Source: JBBQLG01 sp964251665
GTDB taxonomy: Bacteria; Bacteroidota; Bacteroidia; Cytophagales; Spirosomataceae
Direction of reading: 5' to 3'
DNA length: 64,000 bases
Assembly (NCBI GenBank): GCA_964251665.1
Contig: CAXUKO010000005.1
Coordinates: 124,001-188,000, forward strand
This document shows positions 46,682 through 54,907 of the stretch, one piece after another (position 1 is the first letter of the stretch; every line of letters begins with the position of its first letter). Made by a program: the position numbers and the translations under genes. The notes below the pieces were generated by a model that worked only from the letters and a program-made list of their open reading frames with translations, did no database searches and was not told the origin of the DNA.

Positions 46682-46689
46682 TACTTTTG
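46682..46689 (+). promoter_or_regulatory. -7 promoter element TACTTTTG
   Basis: Perfect TAnnTTTG element ending 3 nt before the ATG at 46693; a matching TTTG -33 element was not found. Implies a very short or absent 5' leader. Confidence 0.45.
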
Positions 46690-46692
46690 GGT

Positions 46693-47613
46693 ATGAAATG
46701 GTTTTTTCTGTTCCTGCCTGGTCTGCTGGTCTGGATGTACAGCTGTCATCCGGGTGCCCACAGGCTCGATACCAGCGAGTGGGATACTACTCTTTTTGCC
46801 AGGCCCGAACGGGTAGGCGTTCTGAACGATCCGGCGCTGACCGAGGTATCAGGGTTAGCAGCAAGCCGGCAGAACCCCGGCTACTTCTGGACGGAGGAGG
46901 ATTCAGGCAACCCCAATCAGATTCAACTGATTAGTCCTAAGGGCTTTATTGTCGCTCGGTTTACGCTGCCTGCGCTAAAAAATAAGGATTGGGAAGAGAT
47001 TGCCGTTGGTCCGGGGCCGGTGCGCGGCCTGTCGTACGTGTATCTGGCTGAGATTGGCGATAACATGGCCCTGTCGGCCAGTAAGGTAGTGTACCGTTTT
47101 GTGGAACCGGACCTGACACATAAAAAATTACCCGTTAACGGGTTGATTACAGACATACAGGCCATTCAGCTTACGATACCCGATGGGGCTGAGAACGCCG
47201 AGGCTATTCTGATTGATCCGGTGACGACCGATTTATACATCCTTGGGAAAGGAGCCCGCAGCCGTATTTACAGGGCCGCTTATCCACAGTCGCTGACGGG
47301 TCCAACCCGGATGCAGCCGGTTATTGAACTGCCCATCAAGAATGTAACAGCGGCCAGTGTATCACCCGATGGAACCGAGATATTAATCCGGAACTACGCC
47401 CATGTCTACTATTACCAACGGCGGCCCGGTGAGTCGGTGGGCGAAGCCCTGAAACGAACGCCCCGGTCGTTACCCTTGGCGTATGAGCCGCAGGGCGAAG
47501 CCATTGGATGGGCTTTGGATGGATCTGGCTATTACACCACCACCGAGATGGACAGTGATGATCCGCAGCTCATTTATTTCTACCGGCGGCTGGTCCGGCG
47601 GGGCAAACTGTAG
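46693..47613 (+). CDS. Putative lipoprotein, predicted beta-propeller
   Basis: Protein of 306 aa. The ATG at 46693 is chosen because it starts a lipoprotein-like signal (MKWFFLFLPGLLVWMYSC, Cys18) and directly follows a promoter box; the frame is open further upstream but that part looks non-coding. Repeated strands with motifs such as LTEVSGLAASRQNPGYFWTE, DWEEIAVGPG, YVYLAEIGDN and VTAASVSPDGTEILIRNY resemble a WD/NHL-type propeller found in Bacteroidota surface proteins. No catalytic residues recognised. Convergent with the sigma-factor gene, separated by 21 bp. Confidence 0.75.
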   Translation: MKWFFLFLPGLLVWMYSCHPGAHRLDTSEWDTTLFARPERVGVLNDPALTEVSGLAASRQNPGYFWTEEDSGNPNQIQLISPKGFIVARFTLPALKNKDWEEIAVGPGPVRGLSYVYLAEIGDNMALSASKVVYRFVEPDLTHKKLPVNGLITDIQAIQLTIPDGAENAEAILIDPVTTDLYILGKGARSRIYRAAYPQSLTGPTRMQPVIELPIKNVTAASVSPDGTEILIRNYAHVYYYQRRPGESVGEALKRTPRSLPLAYEPQGEAIGWALDGSGYYTTTEMDSDDPQLIYFYRRLVRRGKL

Positions 47614-47634
47614 CTGACGTACACAGCCCGTCGG

Positions 47635-48231
47635 TTAGTTCAGCTGATCGTTATATAACCGCCGTACTTTATCGCGGCTGCGTTTCAGGCGCATCTTCAC
47701 CGCACTGTCTTTGAGGTTGAACTGAGTGGCAATTTCCCGGATGTCCATGCCGTCTTCGTACTTGAGCCGCAGCATCTGTCCCTCCTCGGCCGATAGCGTA
47801 CCGAGCGCTTTGGCTAACTGCTCCAGCTGCATTTCTACATTTTCGAACTCATTGGTATCAGCCCAGTAATATTCCTGATCCGTATCCAGCGACGTGGTTG
47901 TCTTGTTTTTGGCCCGGCGCAGCTGATCCATGCAATAGTTGTACGAAATGGAGTACAACCAGGTCGAAAACGACGAGTTCCCCTTGAACTTACCGATATG
48001 GCCGTATACGCGCAGGAAAATATCCTGCGTAAAATCTTCAGCCTTAGCCGCATCCTTGGTGAGCGACAGGCACCGGCGGTAAACCTTGCTGACGTACCGA
48101 TTATATAATGTCTCGAAGTAGGCGTTCTGGTTGGTATAGAGATACTGGCCAATTAACTCCTCATCATTAAACTGAGTATGCTGGAGCCGCCTGGTGGGGT
48201 TGTGGTGGGAGGCAACAAGTCCGATTTCCAT
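47635..48231 (-). CDS. RNA polymerase sigma factor, ECF (sigma-70 family)
   Basis: ECF sigma factor of 198 aa. Region 2: YLYTNQNAYFETLYNRYVSK, AEDFTQDIFLRVYGHI, FSTWLYSISYNYCMDQLRR. Region 4: LSAEEGQMLRLKYEDGMDIREIA and DSAVKMRLKRSRDKVRRL, a helix-turn-helix that reads the -35 element. No anti-sigma gene or TonB-type receptor is adjacent, unlike the SusC/FecI arrangements common in this phylum, so the regulating signal is unknown. Start at the ATG at 48231. Confidence 0.9.
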   Translation of the reverse strand: MEIGLVASHHNPTRRLQHTQFNDEELIGQYLYTNQNAYFETLYNRYVSKVYRRCLSLTKDAAKAEDFTQDIFLRVYGHIGKFKGNSSFSTWLYSISYNYCMDQLRRAKNKTTTSLDTDQEYYWADTNEFENVEMQLEQLAKALGTLSAEEGQMLRLKYEDGMDIREIATQFNLKDSAVKMRLKRSRDKVRRLYNDQLN

Positions 48232-48553
48232 AGCTTTGACCTTTTTTTAATTTCTATGTATCAAAGGTGCTTATAGCCTCCAAGAAATATGATCAAATTT
48301 CGATGAACTGCTTGATTCCTTCGTTTTTTGGTAAATTGGTACCCGGAAAGACTACAAATTGTAAGAAAAACCCTAAAACAGTCTCTTCTAATCCCCTTTT
48401 TTGTTGACGGCTACCCGCCATCTGCCTGCTCTTAATTCGATGATTCCCAGTTTCGGGCACCTTAACTTTATCGGATTAAAACCAAAAACGGGTCAGTTGG
48501 ACCGGCAGAAGGTCTTTTTTGCCATTTATGAACCTATTCAATTTCTATCATAC
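48232..48553. other. Intergenic region between the sigma factor and the P1 peptidase
   Basis: 322 bp, AT-rich near the sigma-factor start. It presumably carries divergent promoters. The reading frame of the peptidase is open back to 48401, but that extension lacks a signal peptide and family similarity. No hairpin or RNA gene was seen. Confidence 0.55.
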
Positions 48554-49681
48554 ATGATTTTACGTTACCGGTCTCACCTGCTCATTACTTTATTGCTACT
48601 TACTGGTTGCCGCTTACTGGCCCAGCCAACAAAGCGTCCCCGCGACTATGGGATCCGGTTCGGCGTGCTGCCCACGGGGGTGCTTAACGCCATCACCGAC
48701 GTACCCGGCGTTCGGGTTGGGCAGGTGACCCTTCAGGAAAGTCAGAGCATCCGCACCGGCGTAACGGCTATTTTACCCCACGAAGGCAACCTGTTCCAGC
48801 AGAAGAGTCCGGCCGCCATTTTTGTGGGTAACGGCTACGGAAAACTGACCGGTATCAGTCAGGTAGAGGAGCTTGGTACTCTTGAAACGCCCATTGTGCT
48901 GACGAATACCCTAAGCGTGCCTACGGCCGCCGATGCCGTTATTGACTATACCCTGATGCAGCCGGGCAACGGCGAAGTACGGTCGGTAAACCCGGTGGTA
49001 GGCGAAACCAATGATGGTTACCTCAACGACATTCGCGGCCGGTACATTACCCGCAAACATGTGCTGGAAGCACTCACGCAGGCCAAACCCGGGGCCGTAA
49101 CTGAAGGCAACGTCGGGGCCGGTACGGGAACCATGTGTTTTGGTTTCAAAGGCGGGATTGGTACGGCTTCGCGCCGGTTGCCGGATGCCCTGGACGGCTA
49201 TACGGTTGGCGTGCTGGTACAGACTAATTTCGGTGGGGTGCTGCAAATCGCCGGTATGCCGGTCGGGGTAGCACTGAACCGGTATGCGTATAAAGACAAG
49301 GTCGATGGGTCGTGCATGATCGTGGTCATCACCGATGCACCTTTAGACGCCCGTAACCTCAAACGACTGGCTGAGCGGGCCTTCATGGGACTGGCGCGTA
49401 CGGGCGGTATTGCCTCCAATGGCAGCGGTGATTATGCCATCGCGGTATCAACGGCCTACCGCATTCCGCACGAATCCGCCAACCCGACCGAACAGGTGAG
49501 ATTACTTCGCAACGACAATGTCTCGCCGGTATTTATGGCCGCTATTGAAGCCACCGAAGAAGCTATTATCAACTCGCTCTTTGCGGCTCAGGCCACCACC
49601 GGCGATCAGGGCCACCGGGCCGATCAGCTACCGGTTGATCAGGTGGTGAAGCTATTAAAAAAGGCTCACCTGCTGAAGTGA
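48554..49681 (+). CDS. P1 family peptidase (DmpA-type aminopeptidase), lipoprotein
   Basis: Self-cleaving Ntn-hydrolase of 375 aa related to L-aminopeptidase/D-esterase DmpA and beta-peptidyl aminopeptidases. The ATG at 48554 gives a lipoprotein signal (LLITLLLLTGC), so a cell-envelope location is likely. Motifs: ITDVPGVRVGQVTL, GNGYGKLTGI, SVPTAADAV, EGNVGAGTGTMCFGFKGGIGT, and VDGSCMIVVITDAPL, where Gly252-Ser253 is the expected autocleavage site and Ser253 the nucleophile, followed by LARTGG and NGSGDYAIAVSTA. Cleaves N-terminal residues from small peptides or amides. Confidence 0.88.
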   Translation: MILRYRSHLLITLLLLTGCRLLAQPTKRPRDYGIRFGVLPTGVLNAITDVPGVRVGQVTLQESQSIRTGVTAILPHEGNLFQQKSPAAIFVGNGYGKLTGISQVEELGTLETPIVLTNTLSVPTAADAVIDYTLMQPGNGEVRSVNPVVGETNDGYLNDIRGRYITRKHVLEALTQAKPGAVTEGNVGAGTGTMCFGFKGGIGTASRRLPDALDGYTVGVLVQTNFGGVLQIAGMPVGVALNRYAYKDKVDGSCMIVVITDAPLDARNLKRLAERAFMGLARTGGIASNGSGDYAIAVSTAYRIPHESANPTEQVRLLRNDNVSPVFMAAIEATEEAIINSLFAAQATTGDQGHRADQLPVDQVVKLLKKAHLLK

Positions 49682-49696
49682 ACCCACCCGGGTTTG

Positions 49697-49732
49697 CCTG
49701 TTTTCCAGTAGTCAGACGGGCTGAAAAACAGG
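49697..49732. terminator. Hairpin between convergent genes
   Basis: CCTGTTTTCCAG (49697-49708) pairs with CTGAAAAACAGG (49721-49732), one G-U pair, 12-nt loop. The right arm lies inside the 3' end of the leftward glycosidase gene, just after the rightward peptidase stop. Confidence 0.55.
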
Positions 49733-51019
49733 TCTTGTCTGCCACCAGCCCAACCCCGGCGGAACCAGGGATTCGACGGGCTCGCCAGCCGCCAGACGTT
49801 GAATCATGGATACTAAATCGGTTGGTTCGGGCCGCCCGCTGCTTACGTTAAATACGCCGGGCTCGTAGCGGTTTTCCTGCCGGGTAAGCAGGCAGTGCCA
49901 GTCATAAAGCCCCAGCAGGGCCCAAACCGTTACCGCACGTACATCGGCACCACCAGCCCGCGCCTGTTCGGCCTGCTGCCACAATTCGCCAAGCCAGCGT
50001 TTCTGTTCGTCCACCCGGTCGCCCAGATGCGCTTCCGTTACCGCCAGCGGCAACCCATACCGATACCAGGCCTGCAGGAGCAGTCCACTGAGGCCGGTGC
50101 GCTGCTCCGGTGCTCCGCGTACCACCTCCGTGTCGATGTACCGGTCGCGGCCGTTGTGGGCGTGCGGCCGACCGGGGTGAGCCGCTACGTTATGATCGAG
50201 GTAGCGTTCGCTGGTTACGTAATGATTGATACCGATTACCGATGGCGGACACGGCTGCTCGACAAAGAACCACAGGTCAGCCTCGGTAGCTCCCGACCGG
50301 CGCAGGTACGACCAGAGCGGGTGCTGGGGTGTTACCTGCCCGCAGAGCAGATCCCAGGTGAGCCACCGGCGCTCGTTCTCGAAATCGGCCTGATACGTCA
50401 TTTCGGGCGTACTGTGAATATACCCCAGATCGTCGGTCTGAATCAGCCGGGCATCAGGCTGCACCGCCCGGATTTCAGCCATTGCCAGCACCGTGGCCCG
50501 GCACTGCCGCAGCAGTATGTCGATAAAGGCCCGGTCGGTACGGCCATGCGGATACCAGAGACCATACAGGCCACTGAAACGGGCCGTTGTCAGCGGTTCA
50601 TTAATCGGCGTATAAGCCGTTACCCAGGGATACCGCTCGGCCACGCGCCGGGCAAAGCGGGGTAGTTCCTGCGCAAAAGCGGGGGTATCGTAGGTGGCAT
50701 AGCGGGGGCCGCAGCCGTGATGAACCAGCCCGACAATGGGATCGATATTCAGCTCGCGGAGGATGCCCAGGCGTTCGTCGGACCAGCGCCAGTCCAGTTG
50801 ATGGGGAGCATCAGGGGCAGTACGTTCCCACAACACCGGGTACCGCAATGCTTTTATTCCCAAAGCTCCCAGTGTGGCGAGGTCATCCGGCCGGTCGTGG
50901 TGGCCGCTCCGGCGCACCTGATCCTGATACACATCGCCGACCCGGTTGACTGTACATTCAATTCCTCCCCAAAGAGACAGCGAAGACTTAGTTGGTAAGT
51001 GTGTTACATAGGTACTCAT
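49712..51019 (-). CDS. Glycoside hydrolase family 1-like protein
   Basis: TIM-barrel protein of 435 aa. IECTVNRVGDVYQDQ opens the barrel; TPINEPLTT holds the expected acid/base Glu141 (family motif NEP), and LAVTEAHLGD the expected nucleophile Glu329 (family motif TENG). GINHYVTSERYLD is also typical. This GH1-like domain is often found fused to an RmlD-type dTDP-sugar reductase; here it stands alone and ends normally. No signal peptide, so it is cytoplasmic. The substrate is unknown, and an assembly or sugar-nucleotide role is as plausible as hydrolysis. Confidence 0.8.
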   Translation of the reverse strand: MSTYVTHLPTKSSLSLWGGIECTVNRVGDVYQDQVRRSGHHDRPDDLATLGALGIKALRYPVLWERTAPDAPHQLDWRWSDERLGILRELNIDPIVGLVHHGCGPRYATYDTPAFAQELPRFARRVAERYPWVTAYTPINEPLTTARFSGLYGLWYPHGRTDRAFIDILLRQCRATVLAMAEIRAVQPDARLIQTDDLGYIHSTPEMTYQADFENERRWLTWDLLCGQVTPQHPLWSYLRRSGATEADLWFFVEQPCPPSVIGINHYVTSERYLDHNVAAHPGRPHAHNGRDRYIDTEVVRGAPEQRTGLSGLLLQAWYRYGLPLAVTEAHLGDRVDEQKRWLGELWQQAEQARAGGADVRAVTVWALLGLYDWHCLLTRQENRYEPGVFNVSSGRPEPTDLVSMIQRLAAGEPVESLVPPGLGWWQTRPVFQPV

Positions 51020-51259
51020 TCCGTAGCGTGGCCGATTTAGGCTAACAGTGCAGTAATCAGCCTACACAGCTGATACAAAACCTCAATCGCACCCGCTGCA
51101 TAACCTGCGTGTCAGGCGGTCTATAATAAGGTGGCGACTCTACCGGCCGTTACCCTCCCGGACAGGTGCTGATTGAGCGTAAAAAAAGTTACCCGAAAAC
51201 CTGTGAACAAACCCATGGCTTTAATAGATTATTAAACGACAGCACAACCGTCTTTGTTT

Positions 51260-52063
51260 ATGAGTGTCATCAAGCCCGCTATTCAGTATCCGGTTCTCAT
51301 CGCGTACTTATCCGGTGCCAATAATTATACGTGGCTCACATTTCGCAACGGTGAGAAACAACTTCTGGCCAAGCCGATCAGCTACCTGGAGGAGCAGCTG
51401 ACTGGTTTTATCAGAATTCATAAAACCACGCTGATTAATCCGGCCTGTGTTGAGAAACTGCACTACCCACCCCGTCAGAAAATGGCGGGTGCGGTGGAGC
51501 TGGAGGGTGGCCTTGTGCTTCCGGTGAGTCGTCGGCGCTGGAATCTGGTGGCCGAGCAGCTTGAGCCGCAGCTTACTTTCCATTCGCACGAGCCTGTCAG
51601 TGCGGCAAGCCCCCTGCCGACCGTATCCAGCCCGGTGATACCGAACCAGCAGGCGGTGGTAGCTGTCACCGATGATTCGCTTAGTCAGCTGCTGCTTCAG
51701 CAGATTATTGGGCAGAAATGGCCGCAGTATACCCTGCACGTTATGGCGAAGGGAACGAGTCTGCCTACTCTGTTTGAGCAGTTACCGGAACATGAGTTGC
51801 CCGTTTTGGTGTTGCTCGATGCCCGTACGGCTACACTGGAGCGGCTTCACACGCTGGAACGCCTGAAACAACACGATAAATTGTGCCGGATTCCGGTGGT
51901 CCTGCTGGTATCGGCTACCGATAAGGCCGTTACCAATGGCTACCAACGGCGGGCCAATTCGGTGATATGTCTGCCGGGGGATCATGCGGCTTTCAGCGAA
52001 ACAATCGAGCGCGTTGGCCAATTCTGGCTGCAGACTGCTTCGTTGCCGGTGATGGCGGAATAG
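51260..52063 (+). CDS. LytTR DNA-binding protein with C-terminal receiver domain (reversed order)
   Basis: 267 aa. The ATG at 51260 is used rather than the TTG two codons earlier. Residues 5-105 form a LytTR domain (YLSGANNYTWLTF, FIRIHKTTLINPACVE, GGLVLPVSRRRW), which binds DNA. A linker rich in Pro/Ser/Val (108-130) leads to a receiver-like domain, 132-255: VVAVTDDS (acid pair), VLVLLDART (Asp187 at the phosphorylation position), VVLLVSATD (switch Ser/Thr). The conserved Lys of the usual VKP motif is replaced (ICLPGD). Normal LytTR regulators have the receiver first. Next to a REC-only gene and a histidine kinase gene. Confidence 0.83.
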   Translation: MSVIKPAIQYPVLIAYLSGANNYTWLTFRNGEKQLLAKPISYLEEQLTGFIRIHKTTLINPACVEKLHYPPRQKMAGAVELEGGLVLPVSRRRWNLVAEQLEPQLTFHSHEPVSAASPLPTVSSPVIPNQQAVVAVTDDSLSQLLLQQIIGQKWPQYTLHVMAKGTSLPTLFEQLPEHELPVLVLLDARTATLERLHTLERLKQHDKLCRIPVVLLVSATDKAVTNGYQRRANSVICLPGDHAAFSETIERVGQFWLQTASLPVMAE

Positions 52064-52070
52064 AAAACAA

Positions 52071-52105
52071 GCTGCCACTCACATTTATACCGAGTGAGTG
52101 GCAGC
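52071..52105. terminator. Bidirectional terminator hairpin
   Basis: GCTGCCACTCAC (52071-52082) and GTGAGTGGCAGC (52094-52105) form a perfect 12-bp stem with an 11-nt AT-rich loop between the convergent LytTR-REC and REC-only genes. Confidence 0.8.
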
Positions 52106-52120
52106 GTATAGTAGTAATAG

Positions 52121-52603
52121 TCAGAAAGACACCTGCATGGGCGGCAGAGTAACGGTTTCCCACCAGTAGGTCCGTAACTGCTGAAAGTAATCGAGCCAGG
52201 CCGAGAATTCGGTAGGCTTAACCAGGTAGGACGACACGCCCCGCTGATACGCTTCGTTGATATCAGTACTGGCACTGGAATAACTCAGCAACACCACCGG
52301 TACCTGATTGCAGGGGGCCGACATGGTTCTGATCTGTTCCAGCAGCCGCCAGCCATCTTTCCGATCAGGCAGGTACAAATCCAGCAGAATCAGTTTGGGC
52401 ATTTCCCATTCGTTCTGGCGCCAGTCGTCAAGCAGCGTCTGGGTTTGGGCCGATGTAGCCGCCCGAATGGTTATAACTTCAGGCATGCACTCCTGCATTG
52501 CCCGATTAATCAGCAGCCAGTGATCATCATTGTCTTCAATGACCAATACTTTAGCCCGCTTAAAGTTAGACTTCGTTGTCTGATGATCTTTGCCTGTTAC
52601 CAT
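52121..52603 (-). CDS. Single-domain response regulator (REC only)
   Basis: Receiver protein of 160 aa with all key residues: VLVIEDNDDHW (acidic pair), LILLDLYLPD with phosphoacceptor Asp75, VVLLSYSSAS (switch Ser), SYLVKPTEF (conserved Lys). No output domain, so it probably signals by protein contact, as CheY- or Rcp1-like proteins do. Its C-terminus (YWWETVTLPPM) echoes that of the neighbouring LytTR-REC protein (FWLQTASLPVM), suggesting related receivers. The start codon lies 7 bp from an array of 14-bp tandem repeats, which occupies the place of the ribosome-binding site and promoter. Confidence 0.9.
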   Translation of the reverse strand: MVTGKDHQTTKSNFKRAKVLVIEDNDDHWLLINRAMQECMPEVITIRAATSAQTQTLLDDWRQNEWEMPKLILLDLYLPDRKDGWRLLEQIRTMSAPCNQVPVVLLSYSSASTDINEAYQRGVSSYLVKPTEFSAWLDYFQQLRTYWWETVTLPPMQVSF

Positions 52604-52610
52604 GATGAAA

Positions 52611-52688
52611 CGTGAGAAAGTTAACGTGAGAAAGTTAACGTGAGAAAGTTAACGTGAGAAAGTTAACGTGAGAAAGTTAACGTGAGAA
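52611..52688. repeat. Tandem array of a 14-bp unit, five full copies plus 8 bp
   Basis: The unit CGTGAGAAAGTTAA is repeated five times without change at 52611, 52625, 52639, 52653 and 52667, followed by the partial copy CGTGAGAA ending at 52688. The array fills the stretch from 7 to 85 bp before the start of the leftward REC-only gene and lies 83-160 bp before the rightward kinase gene. Each unit junction makes a GTTAAC palindrome. Identical copies point to recent slippage. Confidence 0.97.
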
Positions 52689-52770
52689 TAACTATACAAA
52701 CTTAATAGAATACTCCTTAGTTTTCAATTTAATCTGACAATCAATTACCTGCTCTTTTAAAACTGTCTAC

Positions 52771-53994
52771 ATGGAAGATACCTCAACGCATGAGACGGTT
52801 AGTCGGCTGGCGCTGTTTCTGCTTACCCACCGCGACGCGCTGCTTGCCCAGTGGCGTACCGCCTGCGAGCGCGACAAAACGTTATGGGCAGGCGGAGTGC
52901 TCTCGATGGAAGAGTTCAACGATGAAGTTCCCGTACTGCTCGACATGCTGGATCAGCGGTTACGTGGCCAGCCAACACAGGGCGACCCGGTTGACCACGC
53001 CAGAAAACACGGATTACACCGTTTTAAGGAAGGGTATTCGCTTGATGAACTGATGAGCGAAATGGGGCATCTCCACCAGTGCCTTTCCAATTCTATTCAG
53101 GAATACAGCCGTTTATATAACGAAGACTCAGCGAGCGCGCTAACCGGATACCGGCAGTTGACCCGGCTGAACGGCGAAATTGTTAGAGGTAGCGTGGCCG
53201 AATATGGTGCGCTACAACGAAATGAAGCCGCCAGCCGGGTCGAATCGCTCCAACAGGCACTGGCTAAACTTAACGAGGTGCTGCGGCAGCGGGGCGAACA
53301 CCTGCGCCAGAGTTCGCACGATCTGCGGGGTAGTTTCGGCATGATTCAAGGGGCAACTTCGCTGCTCGATCTGGGCGCGAAAAGTGACGAGGAACAGGCG
53401 CAGATGATTCAGATGGTGCTGCGTAACCTCGCCACGGCCCGATCAGTGCTGATGCAGTTAACGGACCTGGCCCGATTGGATGCCGGACAGGAAACAGTAA
53501 CCAGTCAGCTCTTTAATGCAGCCGCGCTGTTGCAGGATGCCGTTGATGCAGCTACACCCGCAGCCACCGAAAAAGGTCTGTTGATTCAGGCCTTAGGCCC
53601 CGACCAGCTTTTAGTCGATCTGGACCCTGTCCTTATTCAGCGCATTCTGCAAAACCTGCTTCTGACGGCCATTCGTACCACGGTACAGGGCTGGATTGTG
53701 GTTACCTGGGCGCGGGAGGGAGCCTCCCGGTGGCTCTTCAGCATTCAGACATCGGGTGCTTACCCGGCAGCAGGGCCAATGGCCGAACTGATTCAGACAC
53801 CGGAGCCGACAGAAACGCCCGACAGCGCACCGCCCGCCCAAACCGAGCCCAATGCCCACGCAATTGACGAGGATTTAAGTCTGGTCATTGTGAGACGGTT
53901 GTGTGAGTTAATCAACGCCCGGCTTGAAGTGGCCGTGCTGCCCGGCCCGGCTACCTTATTCAGAATCCGTCTGCCGCTGAAGTACCATGGATAA
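52771..53994 (+). CDS. Histidine kinase-like protein with RsbRD-type N-terminal domain
   Basis: Soluble sensor of 407 aa. Residues 10-150 look like an RsbRD_N domain (LLTHRDALLAQWRTACERD, HGLHRFKEGYSLDELMSEM). A coiled stretch leads to the HisKA helix QSSHDLRGSFGMIQG with phospho-accepting His183. In the ATPase part the N box reads RILQNLLLTAIRTT, keeping Asn295 but lacking the second Asn, and the G1 box DxGxG is not recognisable (SIQTSGAYPAA). ATP binding may be weak or lost, leaving a scaffold or phosphatase role. There are no membrane segments. Divergent from the REC-only gene across the 14-bp repeats; the likely partner is that receiver. Confidence 0.82.
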   Translation: MEDTSTHETVSRLALFLLTHRDALLAQWRTACERDKTLWAGGVLSMEEFNDEVPVLLDMLDQRLRGQPTQGDPVDHARKHGLHRFKEGYSLDELMSEMGHLHQCLSNSIQEYSRLYNEDSASALTGYRQLTRLNGEIVRGSVAEYGALQRNEAASRVESLQQALAKLNEVLRQRGEHLRQSSHDLRGSFGMIQGATSLLDLGAKSDEEQAQMIQMVLRNLATARSVLMQLTDLARLDAGQETVTSQLFNAAALLQDAVDAATPAATEKGLLIQALGPDQLLVDLDPVLIQRILQNLLLTAIRTTVQGWIVVTWAREGASRWLFSIQTSGAYPAAGPMAELIQTPEPTETPDSAPPAQTEPNAHAIDEDLSLVIVRRLCELINARLEVAVLPGPATLFRIRLPLKYHG

Positions 53995-54017
53995 ATCTGC
54001 TCGTATCCGAGTCAGCA

Positions 54018-54040
54018 GGGAGGGGGAATCGCCCCCTCCC
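54018..54040 (+). terminator. GC-rich hairpin downstream of the histidine kinase gene
   Basis: GGGAGGGGG (54018-54026) pairs perfectly with CCCCCTCCC (54032-54040), loop AATCG, 24 bp after the kinase stop. There is no T run, so it may be a pause or processing site rather than a strong terminator. Confidence 0.5.
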
Positions 54041-54260
54041 GCAGCATTGATGCTAAAGCAAGTCGGCATCAATATTGAGCAAACTGATAAAAAAGAGGAA
54101 AGTAGCTGCGTTTGCGTACGCCCCGGTTGGGTGTACTTAACTCCGCGACTTCATGATACCTAACTTCGACAGCAAGCCGGGCGGCAACTAATCTGCGGGA
54201 ATAATGAGGAAACGGAGCATAAGTCTCCGCCTGACTCCGCCGGGCTACGAACCATACAGG

Positions 54261-54713
54261 TCATGCCTGTAGCCAGCGGTAGGTTTCAATGGCAGCTACG
54301 GCAAAGACAATATGAGCCAGGGCCAGCGTGAATAAATAAGGGGGTAGTGAAATGGCCGGTGGGCGGGGATGGATGGCAAAAAACGCATACCAGATTCCAA
54401 TAGCTACTACTCCGCTCACGACCCCGAACAGGAGACTCGTGCGCAGGTCGGGCCGGCCAATCCCCAGCGTCCAAAGCCAGTAATAGACCAGCATAAACAC
54501 CACACCTACGGCATAATGGGCGATCAGGCCTACTGCTATAGCCCCCCGGCTGTCTGATAATCGCCCATCCGGCGTGGTCCTGAACGTCAGCATCGTACCC
54601 AGAATTTTCACGACCTTCATCACCCGCTGCGTCACAAAGGTCATGGCATACATAAACGCCGTCATCAGCGCTGTACCTACCATACCCGCGATAATGATGT
54701 CGAGCAGTTTCAT
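54261..54713 (-). CDS. Four-helix integral membrane protein of unknown function
   Basis: 150 aa with four hydrophobic segments: about 5-28 (IIIAGMVGTALMTAFMYAMTF), 60-82 (AIAVGLIAHYAVGVVFMLVYYW), 93-115 (LLFGVVSGVVAIGIWYAFFAI) and 125-145 (YLFTLALAHIVFAVAAIETY). The loop after the first segment is RVMKVVKILGTMLTFRTTPDG. I do not recognise the family. It stands alone between a histidine kinase and the ethanolamine enzyme and shows no coupling to either. Confidence 0.7.
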   Translation of the reverse strand: MKLLDIIIAGMVGTALMTAFMYAMTFVTQRVMKVVKILGTMLTFRTTPDGRLSDSRGAIAVGLIAHYAVGVVFMLVYYWLWTLGIGRPDLRTSLLFGVVSGVVAIGIWYAFFAIHPRPPAISLPPYLFTLALAHIVFAVAAIETYRWLQA

Positions 54714-54907
54714 AAATCAGGGTTTAGGGACCGAACCGGCGGTCAGGCCTCGCAGACCAGACAACCAACGGAATACAGTACCGGATTGGGGCGGGTTTGT
54801 TTGAAAAACTGTATCGTCTCCGGCTGATCAGGTAAAACGGCCGTGTTTCTCGCGTGGTCCGTTGAGTTTTTAACCCGATGGCCTTACCTTACCGAAAACA
54901 ACGCGTT

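Noticed and set aside
52611..52688. Repeat array considered as a CRISPR
   Set aside because: Units are 14 bp and contiguous, with no spacers and no cas genes in the window.
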